This document shows positions 1-8,029 of a stretch of 64,000 nt of DNA, one piece after another. Source of the DNA: Variovorax sp. V93 (GTDB taxonomy: Bacteria; Pseudomonadota; Gammaproteobacteria; Burkholderiales; Burkholderiaceae_C); NCBI RefSeq assembly GCF_041154485.1, contig NZ_AP028669.1, positions 4,741,001 through 4,805,000 of the forward strand, given 5' to 3'. The stretch's first letter is position 1. Each line of letters begins with the position of its first letter. The notes below the pieces were generated by a model. That model was not told where the DNA came from. It did no database searches and saw only the letters and a program-made list of their open reading frames with translations. The position numbers and the translations under genes are program-made.

Positions 1-1068
1 CCGCTCGACATGGTATTCCTTCGCATAGCCCATGCCGCCCAGCGTGAGAACCGCGTTCTGGCAGGCGTCGTGCGCCGCCTCGGCCGCCAGGTACTTGGCG
101 GCGTTGGCCTCGATGCCGCAGGGCTCGCCCGCGTCGTACAGCGTGGCGGCCTTGAACACCATCAGGTCGGCCCCCTCGAGGTTGGCCCAGGCGCGTGCGA
201 GCGGGTGCGCCACGCCCTGGTTCTGGCCGATCGGCCGGCCGAACACGACGCGCTCCTGCGCGTACTGCGAGGCGATGCGCAGCGCGGCGCGGCCGATGCC
301 GATGGCCTCGGCCGCAATCAATATGCGCTCGGGGTTGAGCCCGTGCAGGATGTATTCGAAGCCGCGCCCTTCCTCGCCGATGCGGTCTTCCTCCGGCACT
401 TCGAGGCCGTCGATGAAGAGCATGTTCGAGTCGACCGCCGCGCGGCCCAGCTTGTGGATCTCGCGCACCTCGACCTTGCTGCGGTCCAGCGGCGTGTAGA
501 ACAGCGTGAGGCCCTGCGTGGGCTTCTTCACCTGGCCGAGCGCCGTGGTGCGCGTGAGGATCAGCATGCGGTCGGCCACCTGCGCGGTCGAGATCCAGAT
601 CTTGCGGCCGTGCAGCAGGTAGCTGCCATTCGGCTGGCGCACCGCCTGCGTCTTGAGGCTCGTGGTGTCGAGCCCCGCGTCGGGCTCGGTCACGGCGAAG
701 CAGGCCTTCTCGGTGCCGGCGATCAGCGGCGGCAGGAAGCGCTGGCGCTGTGCCTCGCTGCCGAACACCACCACCGGGTTGAGCCCGAAGATGTTCATGT
801 GCACCGACGACGCGCCCGACATGCCCGCGCCCGAGGCGCTGATGGCGCGCATCATCAGCGCCGCCTCGGTGATGCCCAGGCCCGCGCCGCCCTGCGCCTC
901 GGGCATCGCGATGCCGAGCCAGCCGCTGTCGGCCACGGCGCGGTGGAACTCGTGCGGGAACGCGGCGCGGTCGTCGTGGTCGCGCCAGTAGTCGGCGGGG
1001 AAGTCTTCGCACAGCCGCTCGATGGCGGCCACCAGCGAGCGCTGGTCTTCGTTGAGGGAGAAGTTCAT
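1..1068 (-). CDS. Acyl-CoA dehydrogenase (C-terminus cut by window edge)
   Basis: This FAD-dependent enzyme would form a 2,3-enoyl-CoA from an acyl-CoA in the cytoplasm and pass the electrons to ETF. The frame is open from ATG at 1068-1066 to the window edge, about 356 residues. The family is usually 380-390 long, so only the last 25-30 residues are missing. The flavin/substrate signature CFAVTEPDAG lies at residues 123-132, and the C-terminal LGGMGYAKEY block sits next to the edge. Its ATG overlaps the stop of the upstream CoA-transferase (ATGA), so the two are translationally coupled. It closes an IclR-cupin-receptor-CoA-transferase operon, which suggests it acts on the CoA ester made by that transferase. 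The substrate cannot be read from sequence, and the usual C-terminal catalytic-Glu position lies outside the window. Confidence 0.93.
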   Translation of the reverse strand, partial: MNFSLNEDQRSLVAAIERLCEDFPADYWRDHDDRAAFPHEFHRAVADSGWLGIAMPEAQGGAGLGITEAALMMRAISASGAGMSGASSVHMNIFGLNPVVVFGSEAQRQRFLPPLIAGTEKACFAVTEPDAGLDTTSLKTQAVRQPNGSYLLHGRKIWISTAQVADRMLILTRTTALGQVKKPTQGLTLFYTPLDRSKVEVREIHKLGRAAVDSNMLFIDGLEVPEEDRIGEEGRGFEYILHGLNPERILIAAEAIGIGRAALRIASQYAQERVVFGRPIGQNQGVAHPLARAWANLEGADLMVFKAATLYDAGEPCGIEANAAKYLAAEAAHDACQNAVLTLGGMGYAKEYHVER

Positions 1069-2291
1069 TCGTCGTTGTCCTTGGGTGGGGCCGGCTGCAG
1101 CGTGATGCCGCGGGCGAGCAGGCGGTCGATGGCTTCATCGCCGTAACCCGCTTCGCGCAGCAGCTCGACGCTGTGCTCGCCGATGCGCGGCGCCATGCGG
1201 CGGATGGCCGCGGGCGTGGCGCTGTAGCGGCCGACCGGCGCGAGCGTGCGGATGCGGCCTTCGCTCGGATGGTCGAATTCGGGAAAGAAATCGACCGCGC
1301 GCAGGTGCGAGTCGCCGAGCAGGCTCTCGGTGCTGTGCAGCCGCGCGACCGGGATGTCGGCCGCTTCCAATGCGGCCATCCAGTCATCGCTGCTGCGCGT
1401 GGCCATCACTTCGGCCACGAACGCATAGACCGCGCCGATGTTCGCGGCGCGCGCCGTGTGCGTGCCGAACATCGGCGAAGCGCGCAGTTCGGGCCGGCCG
1501 ATCAGGTCGAAGAAGGCCTGCCAGTGCTTGTCGTTGTAGATCAGCACGCTCAGGTAGCCGTCGGCCGTGGCGTAGGGCTTGCGGTGCGGCGCGAGCAGGC
1601 GCGCATAGCCGGTGGGGCCGAGCGGCGGCTCGAAGCTGTGGCCGCCGAGGTGGTCGCCCATCACGAACTGCGAGAGCGCCTCGAACATCGGCACCTCGAC
1701 CGCCTGGCCGAAGCCGGTGCGCTGCGCGTGCAGCACGGCGGCGAGCAGCGCGATGGCGGCCTGCAGCCCCACGGCGCGGTCGGCCAGCGTGACGGGCGCG
1801 TAGCGCGGTGCGCCGCCGCTTTGCTGCGCGAACAACGAGGCCACGCCGGCCGCCCCCTGGATCAGGTCGTCGTAGGCGGGCTTGCCGGCATAGGGGCCTT
1901 CCTCGCCATAGCCGAAGGCGCCGAGATAGACGATCTTCGGATTGGCCGCGGCCACGGCTTCGTAGCCGAGCCCGAGCCGCGCCATCGCCTGCGGGCGCGT
2001 GTTGTAGATCAGTGCATCGCAGCCCGCCGCGAGCCGCAGGCAGGCCTCGCGGCCTTCGGGCTGCTTGAGGTCGAGCACGATCGAGCGCTTGTTGCGGTTC
2101 AGGTGCATCGCCATCGCGCCCATGCCGGCATGGCGCATCGGGCCGACGGCGCGCAGGTTGTCGCCGGCGGGCGGCTCGACCTTGACGATGTCGGCGCCGA
2201 GGTCGCCCAGCGTCTGCGTGGCGTAGGGGCCCATCACCACGGCCGTGAGGTCGAGGATGCGGATGCCCTGGAGGGGTCCGGATGTGTTCAT
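1065..2291 (-). CDS. CaiB/BaiF family CoA-transferase (family III)
   Basis: Family III CoA-transferases move CoA between carboxylic acids through an enzyme-bound aspartyl thioester. The 408-residue protein has the normal family length. It opens with the typical GIRILDLTAVVMGPYATQ segment, followed by LGADIVKVEPP. The YDDLIQG motif near residues 140-146 supplies the likely catalytic Asp (D141 by pattern). The start at 2291 has a strong GGAAGGAG ribosome site, and that site is the left end of an intergenic repeat (2299-2402). The stop overlaps the start of the acyl-CoA dehydrogenase by four bases. With that partner and the solute receptor upstream, it probably activates an imported carboxylic acid. 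The acid is unknown. Confidence 0.93.
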   Translation of the reverse strand: MNTSGPLQGIRILDLTAVVMGPYATQTLGDLGADIVKVEPPAGDNLRAVGPMRHAGMGAMAMHLNRNKRSIVLDLKQPEGREACLRLAAGCDALIYNTRPQAMARLGLGYEAVAAANPKIVYLGAFGYGEEGPYAGKPAYDDLIQGAAGVASLFAQQSGGAPRYAPVTLADRAVGLQAAIALLAAVLHAQRTGFGQAVEVPMFEALSQFVMGDHLGGHSFEPPLGPTGYARLLAPHRKPYATADGYLSVLIYNDKHWQAFFDLIGRPELRASPMFGTHTARAANIGAVYAFVAEVMATRSSDDWMAALEAADIPVARLHSTESLLGDSHLRAVDFFPEFDHPSEGRIRTLAPVGRYSATPAAIRRMAPRIGEHSVELLREAGYGDEAIDRLLARGITLQPAPPKDNDE

Positions 2292-2298
2292 TTCTTCG

Positions 2299-2402
2299 CT
2301 CCTTCCCCCTCTGGGGGAAGGCTGGGATGGGGGCAGGCAGAGCGCCCCATGGGTACGCTGCTTGCCCCCACCCCTGCCCTCCCCCGGGAGGGGAGGGAGA
2401 AA
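2299..2402. repeat. Intergenic palindromic repeat, copy A
   Basis: The sequence has three nested hairpin-forming parts. A CTTCCCCC/GGGGGAAG arm is on the left, a GGGATGGGGGC/GCCCCCACCCC pair brackets the middle, and a CCCTCCCC/GGGGAGGG arm is on the right. A second copy with the same ends and a different centre lies at 12835-12951. In both places it sits between codirectional minus-strand genes. Here its left end provides the ribosome-binding site of the CoA-transferase gene. Confidence 0.75.
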
Positions 2403-2415
2403 TACGAAAGCGGGT

Positions 2416-3426
2416 TCATTCGGGCTGAATCCCCGCGGCTTGGATCAGCTTCTTCCACTTCGCCAGCTCCGCCACCGTGAACGCCCCCAGCTCTTCCGAC
2501 GTGCTGCCGAACGCATCGAAGCCCAGCTTCGCCACCCGCTCGCGGAAGGCCGCGCCGTTCGCCATTTCCGACAGCACCTTGTTGAGCTTCAGCACCACGT
2601 CGCGCGGCGTGCCGGCCGGCGCGAACACGCCGTTCCACGAGGTGATGTCGAAGCCCTTGAGCTCGGGCGTGTCGGCCAGCGGCGGCAGTTCGGGGAAGAG
2701 CTTGGTGCGCTCCTGCGTGGTGACGGCAATCGCGCGCATCTTGCCGGCCTTCACCGTGGCAAGCCCCGCGGCCAGGTCGACCACCATCATCGACACCTGC
2801 CCGCCGATCAGGTCGGCGATCGCCGGCGGCGTGCTCTTGTAGGGCACATGCAGCATCGGCACACCGCTCATGCGCGAGAGCGTGGCGCCGCTCACGATGC
2901 CGGTGCTGTTGCCGCTCGCATAGGTCAGCTTGCCCGGATGCGCGCGGCCCCAGGCCAGCAGCTCGGCCACGCTCTTCACGGGCAGCTCGTTGTTGACCAC
3001 CAGCATGAACGGCAGGTTGCCCATGCGACTCACGGGCGCGAAGTCCTTCACCGGGTCGTAGGGCAGCGACTTCATCAGGCTCGGGTTGGCCGAATGCGTG
3101 GTGTTGGTGGTCATGAAGAGCGTGTAGCCGTCGGGCGGCGCCTTGGCCACGAACTCGGCGGCGATCACGCCGTTGGCGCCCGCGCGGTTGTCCACGATGA
3201 CCGAGGCCTTCAGCGCCTCGCCCAGCATCTGCGCCGTGATGCGCGCCACCGCGTCGGTGCCGCTGCCGGCCGCGAAAGGCACGATCAGCTTGATCGGCTG
3301 CTTCGGGTAGCCCTCCTGCGCAAAGGCCCAGGGCGCCGCGCCGGCCAGGCCTGCGGCGGCGCCGACGGAAATGAAACGGCGGCGGCTTGCCACCGCGACC
3401 GTGGTTGTCGCGTTCTTCGTCTGCAT
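2416..3426 (-). CDS. Bug-family (TctC-like) solute receptor
   Basis: Periplasmic receptors of this family bind small carboxylates for tripartite tricarboxylate transporters and are hugely expanded in betaproteobacteria. The 336-residue protein begins with a twin-arginine signal (SRRRFISVG, residues 14-22), a hydrophobic stretch and a probable cut after WAFAQ. The mature start has the family block KLIVPFAAGSGTDAVAR, and NRAGANG follows. The ATG at 3426 has GGAGAC upstream. No TctA/TctB membrane subunits are encoded nearby, so it would have to share a transporter encoded elsewhere or act as a sensor. Position in the IclR/CoA-transferase operon suggests that it captures the operon substrate. Confidence 0.93.
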   Translation of the reverse strand: MQTKNATTTVAVASRRRFISVGAAAGLAGAAPWAFAQEGYPKQPIKLIVPFAAGSGTDAVARITAQMLGEALKASVIVDNRAGANGVIAAEFVAKAPPDGYTLFMTTNTTHSANPSLMKSLPYDPVKDFAPVSRMGNLPFMLVVNNELPVKSVAELLAWGRAHPGKLTYASGNSTGIVSGATLSRMSGVPMLHVPYKSTPPAIADLIGGQVSMMVVDLAAGLATVKAGKMRAIAVTTQERTKLFPELPPLADTPELKGFDITSWNGVFAPAGTPRDVVLKLNKVLSEMANGAAFRERVAKLGFDAFGSTSEELGAFTVAELAKWKKLIQAAGIQPE

Positions 3427-3452
3427 GGTTCTTGTCTCCGGGTGGTTGTCGT

Positions 3453-3845
3453 TCAGGGCCGGATCACGCGCTCCGGCGATTCCTCGTACGGCGGGCTGTA
3501 GATGACCAGCACGCGCACCGGCTCGTCGCTCACCACCGTGAAGGTGTGCATCGCGTCGGCCGGGAAAAAGCAGCTGTCACCCGGGTGCAGCTCCTGCCGC
3601 TGGCCGCCCACCTCGGCGACCGCGCGGCCTTCGAGCATGTAGCAGACCTGCTCGATGCCCGGGTGCGCATGCGGCAGCGCGCCCTTGCCCTTCTGGATGT
3701 GGCCGACCAGCACCTCCAGCTGCTTCGCGCCCACGGTCTCGGGGCCAATCAGCCGCTTGTTCAGGGTGCCGGTGTGGTTGGCCGGGTGATAGCCGGCAAT
3801 GTCGCTTTCGCGGACGAAGTAGCGTGGTGCAGTCATTGTTTTCAT
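3453..3845 (-). CDS. Small cupin-domain protein
   Basis: This is a 130-residue single-domain cupin. Motif 1 is visible as GALPHAHPGIEQVCYMLEG, with the two His and the Glu that normally bind a metal. Motif 2 is PGDSCFFPADAMHTF, with the fourth ligand His. Such proteins may be dioxygenases, isomerases or sugar/acid binders, and nothing in the sequence decides between these. The ATG starts on the base after the IclR stop codon, so the gene is almost certainly co-transcribed with the regulator. It probably handles the same substrate as the CoA-transferase and dehydrogenase downstream. Confidence 0.88.
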   Translation of the reverse strand: MKTMTAPRYFVRESDIAGYHPANHTGTLNKRLIGPETVGAKQLEVLVGHIQKGKGALPHAHPGIEQVCYMLEGRAVAEVGGQRQELHPGDSCFFPADAMHTFTVVSDEPVRVLVIYSPPYEESPERVIRP

Positions 3846-4583
3846 TCAGCCTTTGTGTTCGATGGCCAGGCAGGCGGAGCGCAGCATGGCGGCCACCTCG
3901 TCGATGCGCGGCTCCAGCCGGTAGCGCGGGCCCGCCACCGAGATCGCGTAGGCCTCGCCCCCGATGCGCAGCGGCCATGCGAGGCCGACGAGATCGGGGA
4001 TGCTCTCGCCCAGGTTGCCGTACCAGCCGCGCGCGGGCGAGCGTTCGAGCTCCTGCTCGATGGCATCGGGTGTGGTCAGCGTGGCGTCGGTCAGCGGTGC
4101 CAACGGAGTGGCTGCCAGCAGCTTGCGGCGCGCCTCGGGCGCAAGCGTGGAGAGCAGCGCGCGGCCCATCGAATTGGCATAGGCCGGGCGCGTCTCGCCC
4201 GCTTCGGCGGAATAGCGGATGCTTTGCGGCGCACTCAGCACTTCCAGGTAGACGACCGTGCTCGGGTCGCGGAACTTGCCGAACAGCACGGTTTCGCGCG
4301 CGCCGTCGCGCAGCTCTTCGAGCGCGGGCCGCACGCGGTCGAGCACCGGGTCGTGCGCCGCGATGATCTGAGCCATCGCGAGCAGCCGGCCGGTCGGGTA
4401 GTAGCCCTGGCGGCGGCCGGTCTCATACATGTAGCCCTGCTCTTCCAGCGTGCGGATCAGCCCGAGGCAGCTGGACACCGGCATCTCGAGCAGGCGCGCC
4501 ATCTCGGACAGCGCCAGCGGCTGCTTCTCCCGGGCGAAGAGCTCGACGATCTCGATCACGCGAAAAGCAGTTTTCACAACCAT
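3846..4583 (-). CDS. IclR-family transcriptional regulator
   Basis: The 245-residue protein has the normal IclR length. A winged helix-turn-helix at residues 20-60 (LSEMARLLEMPVSSCLGLIR) is followed by the effector-binding domain, with the characteristic N-S-M-G-R-A-L-L stretch (YANSMGRALLSTLAPEAR). IclR proteins usually control the catabolic operon they adjoin, and this is the first gene of the minus-strand run ending at the left edge. An AT-rich imperfect palindrome eight bases upstream of the ATG could be its own operator. The effector is unknown but is probably the acid handled by the downstream enzymes. Confidence 0.92.
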   Translation of the reverse strand: MVVKTAFRVIEIVELFAREKQPLALSEMARLLEMPVSSCLGLIRTLEEQGYMYETGRRQGYYPTGRLLAMAQIIAAHDPVLDRVRPALEELRDGARETVLFGKFRDPSTVVYLEVLSAPQSIRYSAEAGETRPAYANSMGRALLSTLAPEARRKLLAATPLAPLTDATLTTPDAIEQELERSPARGWYGNLGESIPDLVGLAWPLRIGGEAYAISVAGPRYRLEPRIDEVAAMLRSACLAIEHKG

Positions 4584-4590
4584 GAAGAAA

Positions 4591-4608
4591 TTTTCGCGTA
4601 TGTGAAAA
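4591..4608 (-). promoter_or_regulatory. Putative IclR autoregulatory operator
   Basis: TTTTC and GAAAA flank an 8-base centre, and the whole 18-base site is symmetric at 14 positions. It is the most AT-rich patch in the region and lies just upstream of the IclR start. IclR family sites are often GGAAA/TTTCC-type palindromes. The assignment rests on position and symmetry only. Confidence 0.4.
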
Positions 4609-4677
4609 ACAAAAGCCTCAGGGTTTGCCCCTGGCTGCGCCTCCTTTCAGCGTCATCGCCGGTAACGCATGCCGTCG

Positions 4678-5598
4678 TCAGTAGCCCCGGACCGGATCGA
4701 CCACGCCGCTGACCGGCAGGCCCTGTTCCATCGCGCGGATCTTTCCGGCGATCTGGGCGATGGATTCCTCGCGCAGCGTGCGCGCCGAGCCGTGCGGCGT
4801 GACGGTGATCTTCGGGTGGCGCCAGAAGGCGTGGCCGGCGGGCAGCGGCTCGACCTGGAACACGTCGAGCGTGGCACCGGCCAGCTGGCCCGCATCGAGC
4901 ATCGGGATCAGGTCGTCTTCCACCAGGTGGGCGCCGCGCGCGATGCTGATGAGATAGCCGCCCGGTCGCAGCCTGCCGAGGGTGTGGCGGTTGAGGATGC
5001 CGCGCGTGGCCTCGGTCAGCGGCAGCAGGTTGACCAGCACGCGCGTGGACGACAGGAACTCGTCGAACTGCGCTTCGCCGCTGAACACCTTCACGCCGTC
5101 GATCGCCTTGGGCGAACGGCTCCAGCCCAGCACCGGAAACTCGAACTGCGCCACGGCTTTCGCGACCCGCTCGCCAAGCACGCCCAGCCCCATGATGCCG
5201 ACCGGAAAGTCGCGCCGCAGCTTCGGCTTGCGGTAGCTCCAGCGGCCTTCGCGCGCATCGGCTTCGTACACGTCGAACTCGCGGAAGTGCCGGATCAGCG
5301 TGTGGCACACGTATTCGGCCATCTGCACCGACATGCCGGCATCGTCGAGCCGCACGATGCGCGTGTGCGCCGGCACGCGCAGCTTGAGCAGCGCATCGAC
5401 GCCCGCGCCGATGTTGAACAGGCCGCGCAGCCCGGGCTGCTCGTCGAGCAGTTGCTGGGGCGGCGCCCACACCACCGCATGGTCGGCCTGGGCCGCGCCC
5501 GGCTTCCAGGCCTCGATCTGCGCATCGGGCAGTTCGGCGCGGAGGCCTTCGATCCAGGGTTCGGGGCGGTTGTCGGTCAGGGAAACGATGATTTTCAT
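4678..5598 (-). CDS. ghrA: 2-hydroxyacid dehydrogenase, GhrA-like (glyoxylate/hydroxypyruvate reductase)
   Basis: This is an NAD(P)H-dependent enzyme of the D-2-hydroxyacid dehydrogenase family. It would reduce glyoxylate or hydroxypyruvate to glycolate or glycerate. With ATG at 5598 it has 306 residues, close to the GhrA length. An in-frame start 102 bases upstream would add only an unrelated arginine-rich stretch. The nucleotide fold shows GLGVLG at residues 137-142 and WSRS after the second strand. The catalytic region has SIARGAH and a TPHGSAR histidine near residue 270. It stands apart from the IclR operon by 94 bases and is divergent from the EthD-like gene. The substrate is assigned by family only. 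Confidence 0.85.
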   Translation of the reverse strand: MKIIVSLTDNRPEPWIEGLRAELPDAQIEAWKPGAAQADHAVVWAPPQQLLDEQPGLRGLFNIGAGVDALLKLRVPAHTRIVRLDDAGMSVQMAEYVCHTLIRHFREFDVYEADAREGRWSYRKPKLRRDFPVGIMGLGVLGERVAKAVAQFEFPVLGWSRSPKAIDGVKVFSGEAQFDEFLSSTRVLVNLLPLTEATRGILNRHTLGRLRPGGYLISIARGAHLVEDDLIPMLDAGQLAGATLDVFQVEPLPAGHAFWRHPKITVTPHGSARTLREESIAQIAGKIRAMEQGLPVSGVVDPVRGY

Positions 5599-5714
5599 GA
5601 GCCGGATCTTAGGGGCCCGGGCCATGAACCGACCCGGCGGCTTGTGGCGCCCGGGGCCTTCTTCTATGCTCGTGCGCGACCATCCAGAACATCGACACAC
5701 CCGGAGACCCCAGC

Positions 5715-6029
5715 ATGATCAAAGTCAGCGTGATGTACCCCTACACCGAAGGCGCACGGTTCGACCACGCCTACTACCGCGACAAGCACATGCCGCTGCT
5801 GAAGGCACGCATGGGCGATGCCTGCAGGTCGTACACCATCGACAAGGGGCTGGCGGGCGGCGCGCCCGGCACACCGCCGACCTATGTCGGCATGTGCCAC
5901 GTGTTCTGCGATTCGGCCGAAGCCTTCCAGGCGGCGTTCGGCCCGCATGCCAAGGAGATCCTGGGCGACATCAGGAACTACACCGACATCGCGCCGGTGA
6001 TGCAGATCAGCGAAGTGGTGGTGGGCTAA
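5715..6029 (+). CDS. EthD-domain protein
   Basis: This 104-residue protein has a single ferredoxin-like dimeric alpha/beta barrel. The EthD signature is visible as FDHAYYRDKHMPLLKARMG near residues 16-34. EthD was first seen beside the ethyl tert-butyl ether P450 system, but most family members have no known reaction. The ATG at 5715 follows GGAGACCCC. The gene is alone on the plus strand within minus-strand genes, and its stop overlaps the end of the biotin carboxylase gene by four bases in convergent orientation. It is divergent from the hydroxyacid dehydrogenase. No substrate can be inferred. Confidence 0.85.
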   Translation: MIKVSVMYPYTEGARFDHAYYRDKHMPLLKARMGDACRSYTIDKGLAGGAPGTPPTYVGMCHVFCDSAEAFQAAFGPHAKEILGDIRNYTDIAPVMQISEVVVG

Positions 6030-8029
6030 GCCGCAAGCGCAGCCATCCGCAACAGTTCGTCGCCCTCGGCCACCTGCTCGCCGGGCGAGAACATCAGTTC
6101 TTCCACCGTGCCGTCGGCCGGCGCCGCGATGGTGTGCTCCATCTTCATGGCCTCCATCACTGCGAGCGGCTGGCCGCGGCTGACCTTGTCGCCGGCCTTG
6201 ACCGCGAAGGACACGACCTTGCCGGGCATCGGCGCGGTGAGCCGGCCGGCTTCGGCATGGGTGTCGCCGGCATGGGCCAGGCGGTCGATCGCCGTGATCT
6301 TCGTCGCGCCCTTCGACGCGAACACATGGGCCGTGGCGCCATCCAGATGCACGTCCACGGTCTGCCGCGTGCCGGCGAACTCGACCTCGAACTCGCCCGA
6401 CGGGAACTGGCCCACGACCAGCGGGCCCTGCACGCCGCCGGCTTCGAGCCAGAGGCTGCCGTCGCGTTTGTAGGCGAGCACAGCCGCGTGCTCCGTGCCG
6501 CGGAACTCGAAGTCGAAGTGGCGCCGGTATTCGCCGTGCGAGCGCCAGCCGTCGCGCCGCTCGAACGGGTCGGGTGCCCCGGCCGGCCGCTCGGTGATGA
6601 GCGTGCGCGTGATGGCGGCGGCCGCGGCCAGCGGCAGGCCCAGCGCTTCGCGATCGAACAGCACGGCGCGCTCGCGCTCGATCAGCGCGGTGTCGAGGTT
6701 CGCTTTCGAGAACGATTCGGTCGCGAGGATGCCGCGCAGGAACTGCACGTTGGTCGACACGCCCACGATCTGCACCTGCGCCAGCGCCGCATCGAGCCGC
6801 GCCAGCGCCTCGGCGCGCGTGCTGCCGTGCACGATCAGCTTGGCGATCATCGAATCGTAGAACGGAGAGATCTCGCCGCCCTCGCGCACGCCGTCGTCGA
6901 TGCGCACGCGGCTGCGCTGGAACGCCGTTGCCTGCGGCTTGCGGTAGACGCGCAAGCTGCCCGTCGCAGGCAGGAAGTTGTTGTCGGGATTCTCGGCACA
7001 GATGCGCGCCTCGATCGCGTGGCCGTGGATCTGCAGCTCCTGCTGCTTCGCAGGCAGCGTCTCGCCCGAGGCCACGCGCAACTGCCATTCGACGAGATCG
7101 AGGCCCGTGATGGCTTCGGTCACGGGATGCTCCACCTGGAGACGCGTGTTCATCTCCATGAAGAAAAAATTCATCTCTCCGCCTTCGCGCTGCTCGACGA
7201 TGAACTCGACCGTGCCGGCACCGACGTAGTTCACCGCGCGCGCCGCAGCCACCGCCGCCTCGCCCATCTGCTTGCGCATCGCGTCGGTCATGCCGGGCGC
7301 GGGCGCTTCCTCGAGCACCTTCTGGTGGCGCCGCTGCACCGAGCAGTCGCGCTCGAACAGGTAGACGTAGTTGCCGTGCGTGTCGCCGAACACCTGGATC
7401 TCGATGTGGCGCGGGCGCTGCACGTATTTCTCGATCAGCACTGCGTCGTCGCCGAAGCTGTTGATCGCCTCGCGCTGGCACGAGGCGAGCGCCGCGGCAA
7501 AGTCTTCGGCCCGGTCGACCGCGCGCATGCCCTTGCCGCCGCCGCCCGCGCTGGCCTTGATGAGCACCGGGTAGCCGATGCGGTCGGCCTCGCGCTGCAG
7601 CAGCTGCGGGTTCTGGTCGTGGCCGTGGTAGCCCGGTACCAGCGGCACGCCGGCCTTCTCCATCAGCTGCTTCGATTCGGCCTTCAGGCCCATCGCCTTG
7701 ATGGCCGATGGCGGCGGGCCGATGAAGACCAGGCCGGCGTCGGCGCAGGCCTGCGCGAACTCCTCGTTCTCGCTCAGGAAGCCGTAGCCCGGGTGCACTG
7801 CTTCGGCGCCCGTGGCCTTGGCGGCTTCGAGGATCTTCTCCCAGCGCAGGTAGCTGTCCTTGGGCGCGCTGCCGCCGAGGTGCACCGACTCGTCGCAGGC
7901 ACGCACGTGGTTGGCATGCGCGTCGGCATCGGAGTACACGGCGACGGTGCGGATCGCCATGCGACGAGCGGTGGCCGCGACACGGCAGGCGATCTCGCCT
8001 CGGTTGGCAATGAGGATCTTCTTAAACAT
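6026..8029 (-). CDS. liuD: 3-methylcrotonyl-CoA carboxylase, biotin carboxylase/BCCP subunit
   Basis: This is the alpha subunit of the biotin enzyme that carboxylates 3-methylcrotonyl-CoA to 3-methylglutaconyl-CoA in leucine and isovalerate breakdown. The 667 residues comprise a biotin carboxylase core with an ATP-grasp loop (GGGGKGMR, near residue 163), a linker, and a C-terminal biotinyl domain. The AMKM motif places the biotinylated lysine at about residue 629. It lies in one minus-strand run with an isovaleryl-CoA dehydrogenase, a matching carboxyltransferase and an enoyl-CoA hydratase, which is why methylcrotonyl-CoA is preferred over propionyl- or acetyl-CoA. The start at 8029 lies inside the end of the DUF4126 gene (8-base overlap). 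Confidence 0.92.
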   Translation of the reverse strand: MFKKILIANRGEIACRVAATARRMAIRTVAVYSDADAHANHVRACDESVHLGGSAPKDSYLRWEKILEAAKATGAEAVHPGYGFLSENEEFAQACADAGLVFIGPPPSAIKAMGLKAESKQLMEKAGVPLVPGYHGHDQNPQLLQREADRIGYPVLIKASAGGGGKGMRAVDRAEDFAAALASCQREAINSFGDDAVLIEKYVQRPRHIEIQVFGDTHGNYVYLFERDCSVQRRHQKVLEEAPAPGMTDAMRKQMGEAAVAAARAVNYVGAGTVEFIVEQREGGEMNFFFMEMNTRLQVEHPVTEAITGLDLVEWQLRVASGETLPAKQQELQIHGHAIEARICAENPDNNFLPATGSLRVYRKPQATAFQRSRVRIDDGVREGGEISPFYDSMIAKLIVHGSTRAEALARLDAALAQVQIVGVSTNVQFLRGILATESFSKANLDTALIERERAVLFDREALGLPLAAAAAITRTLITERPAGAPDPFERRDGWRSHGEYRRHFDFEFRGTEHAAVLAYKRDGSLWLEAGGVQGPLVVGQFPSGEFEVEFAGTRQTVDVHLDGATAHVFASKGATKITAIDRLAHAGDTHAEAGRLTAPMPGKVVSFAVKAGDKVSRGQPLAVMEAMKMEHTIAAPADGTVEELMFSPGEQVAEGDELLRMAALAA

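Noticed and set aside
10..1146. Plus-strand frame over the acyl-CoA dehydrogenase at the left edge
   Set aside because: It is the shadow of the minus-strand dehydrogenase, which has intact family motifs and no stop in frame.
5300..5714. Extension of the EthD-like gene to a large upstream frame
   Set aside because: The frame crosses the hydroxyacid dehydrogenase gene and is in a different register from the 104-residue EthD protein, which has its own ribosome site.
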